Shown here in pieces: positions 5,112 through 5,154 of a stretch of 5,154 nucleotides of DNA (positions within the stretch are counted from its first letter, which is position 1; every line of letters begins with the position of its first letter). A program made the translations under genes and the position numbers. A model generated the notes under the pieces. The model had not been told where the DNA came from. It searched no databases and worked only from the letters and a program-made list of their open reading frames with translations. Source of the DNA: Melioribacteraceae bacterium (GTDB lineage: Bacteria > Bacteroidota > Ignavibacteria > Ignavibacteriales > Melioribacteraceae); the NCBI GenBank assembly GCA_023230485.1, contig JALNXG010000127.1, positions 1-5,154 on the forward strand, in the 5' to 3' direction.

Positions 5112-5154
5112 GGATATAAAATAAATTGAATTCAGACGTTTACCGGCAGATGCG

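Noticed and set aside
5126..5154. Open frame from TTG at 5126 to the right edge
   Set aside because: It has no ribosome site and only nine complete codons, too little to call a partial gene.
1..5154. CRISPR arrays, tRNAs, insertion sequences, retrons, strong hairpin terminators
   Set aside because: No spaced repeats, cloverleaf-like sequence, transposase, reverse transcriptase or hairpin with a T-tract was found by reading.

Overview
The window looks like part of the replication and accessory region of an AT-rich bacteriophage or prophage. Every credible gene reads left to right on the + strand. Spacing is phage-like: gaps are 1 to 19 bases, and two gene pairs overlap by 4 bases (ATGA). Most starts have a clear AGGAG-type Shine-Dalgarno site, so the host uses SD-dependent initiation. 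A Bacteroidetes-type host is therefore less likely, but I cannot name the host. There is no rRNA, tRNA, CRISPR array, transposase or integrase.

Layout. 2-196: C-terminal end of a probable replication initiator or replisome organiser. 198-1439: complete DnaB-type replicative helicase. 1449-2047: a small unknown protein, then a DUF1367-like phage protein. 2049-2674: a DUF1064-like PD-(D/E)XK nuclease-fold protein, then a small Cys/His HNH-like protein. 2678-3349: an ASCH-domain protein. 3346-3876: a membrane-anchored or exported lytic transglycosylase, coupled to the ASCH gene. 3878-5076: five small ORFs, including an unflagged 54-residue membrane protein at 4108-4272. 5077-5154: non-coding, with a candidate sigma70-type promoter facing right.

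How the genes may work together. The initiator fragment and helicase form the replication core. The two nuclease-like proteins could process replication or recombination intermediates, or act in packaging. The ASCH protein probably acts on nucleic acid or a modified nucleoside. The transglycosylase followed by a tiny membrane protein could be a compact cell-wall or lysis pair. The small ORFs at the right look like typical phage accessory genes of unknown function. The terminal promoter suggests that a new transcription unit starts beyond the window.

The most notable points are four. The ASCH protein carries residues matching the catalytic set of the N4-acetylcytidine amidohydrolase YqfB. The transglycosylase lies in a replication/accessory region beside the 54-residue membrane ORF. 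A 21-base leader is repeated exactly in front of two consecutive small genes. Base composition shifts within the ASCH gene. I do not see a clear, wholly new system; most of the window is ordinary phage content with several uncharacterised small proteins.
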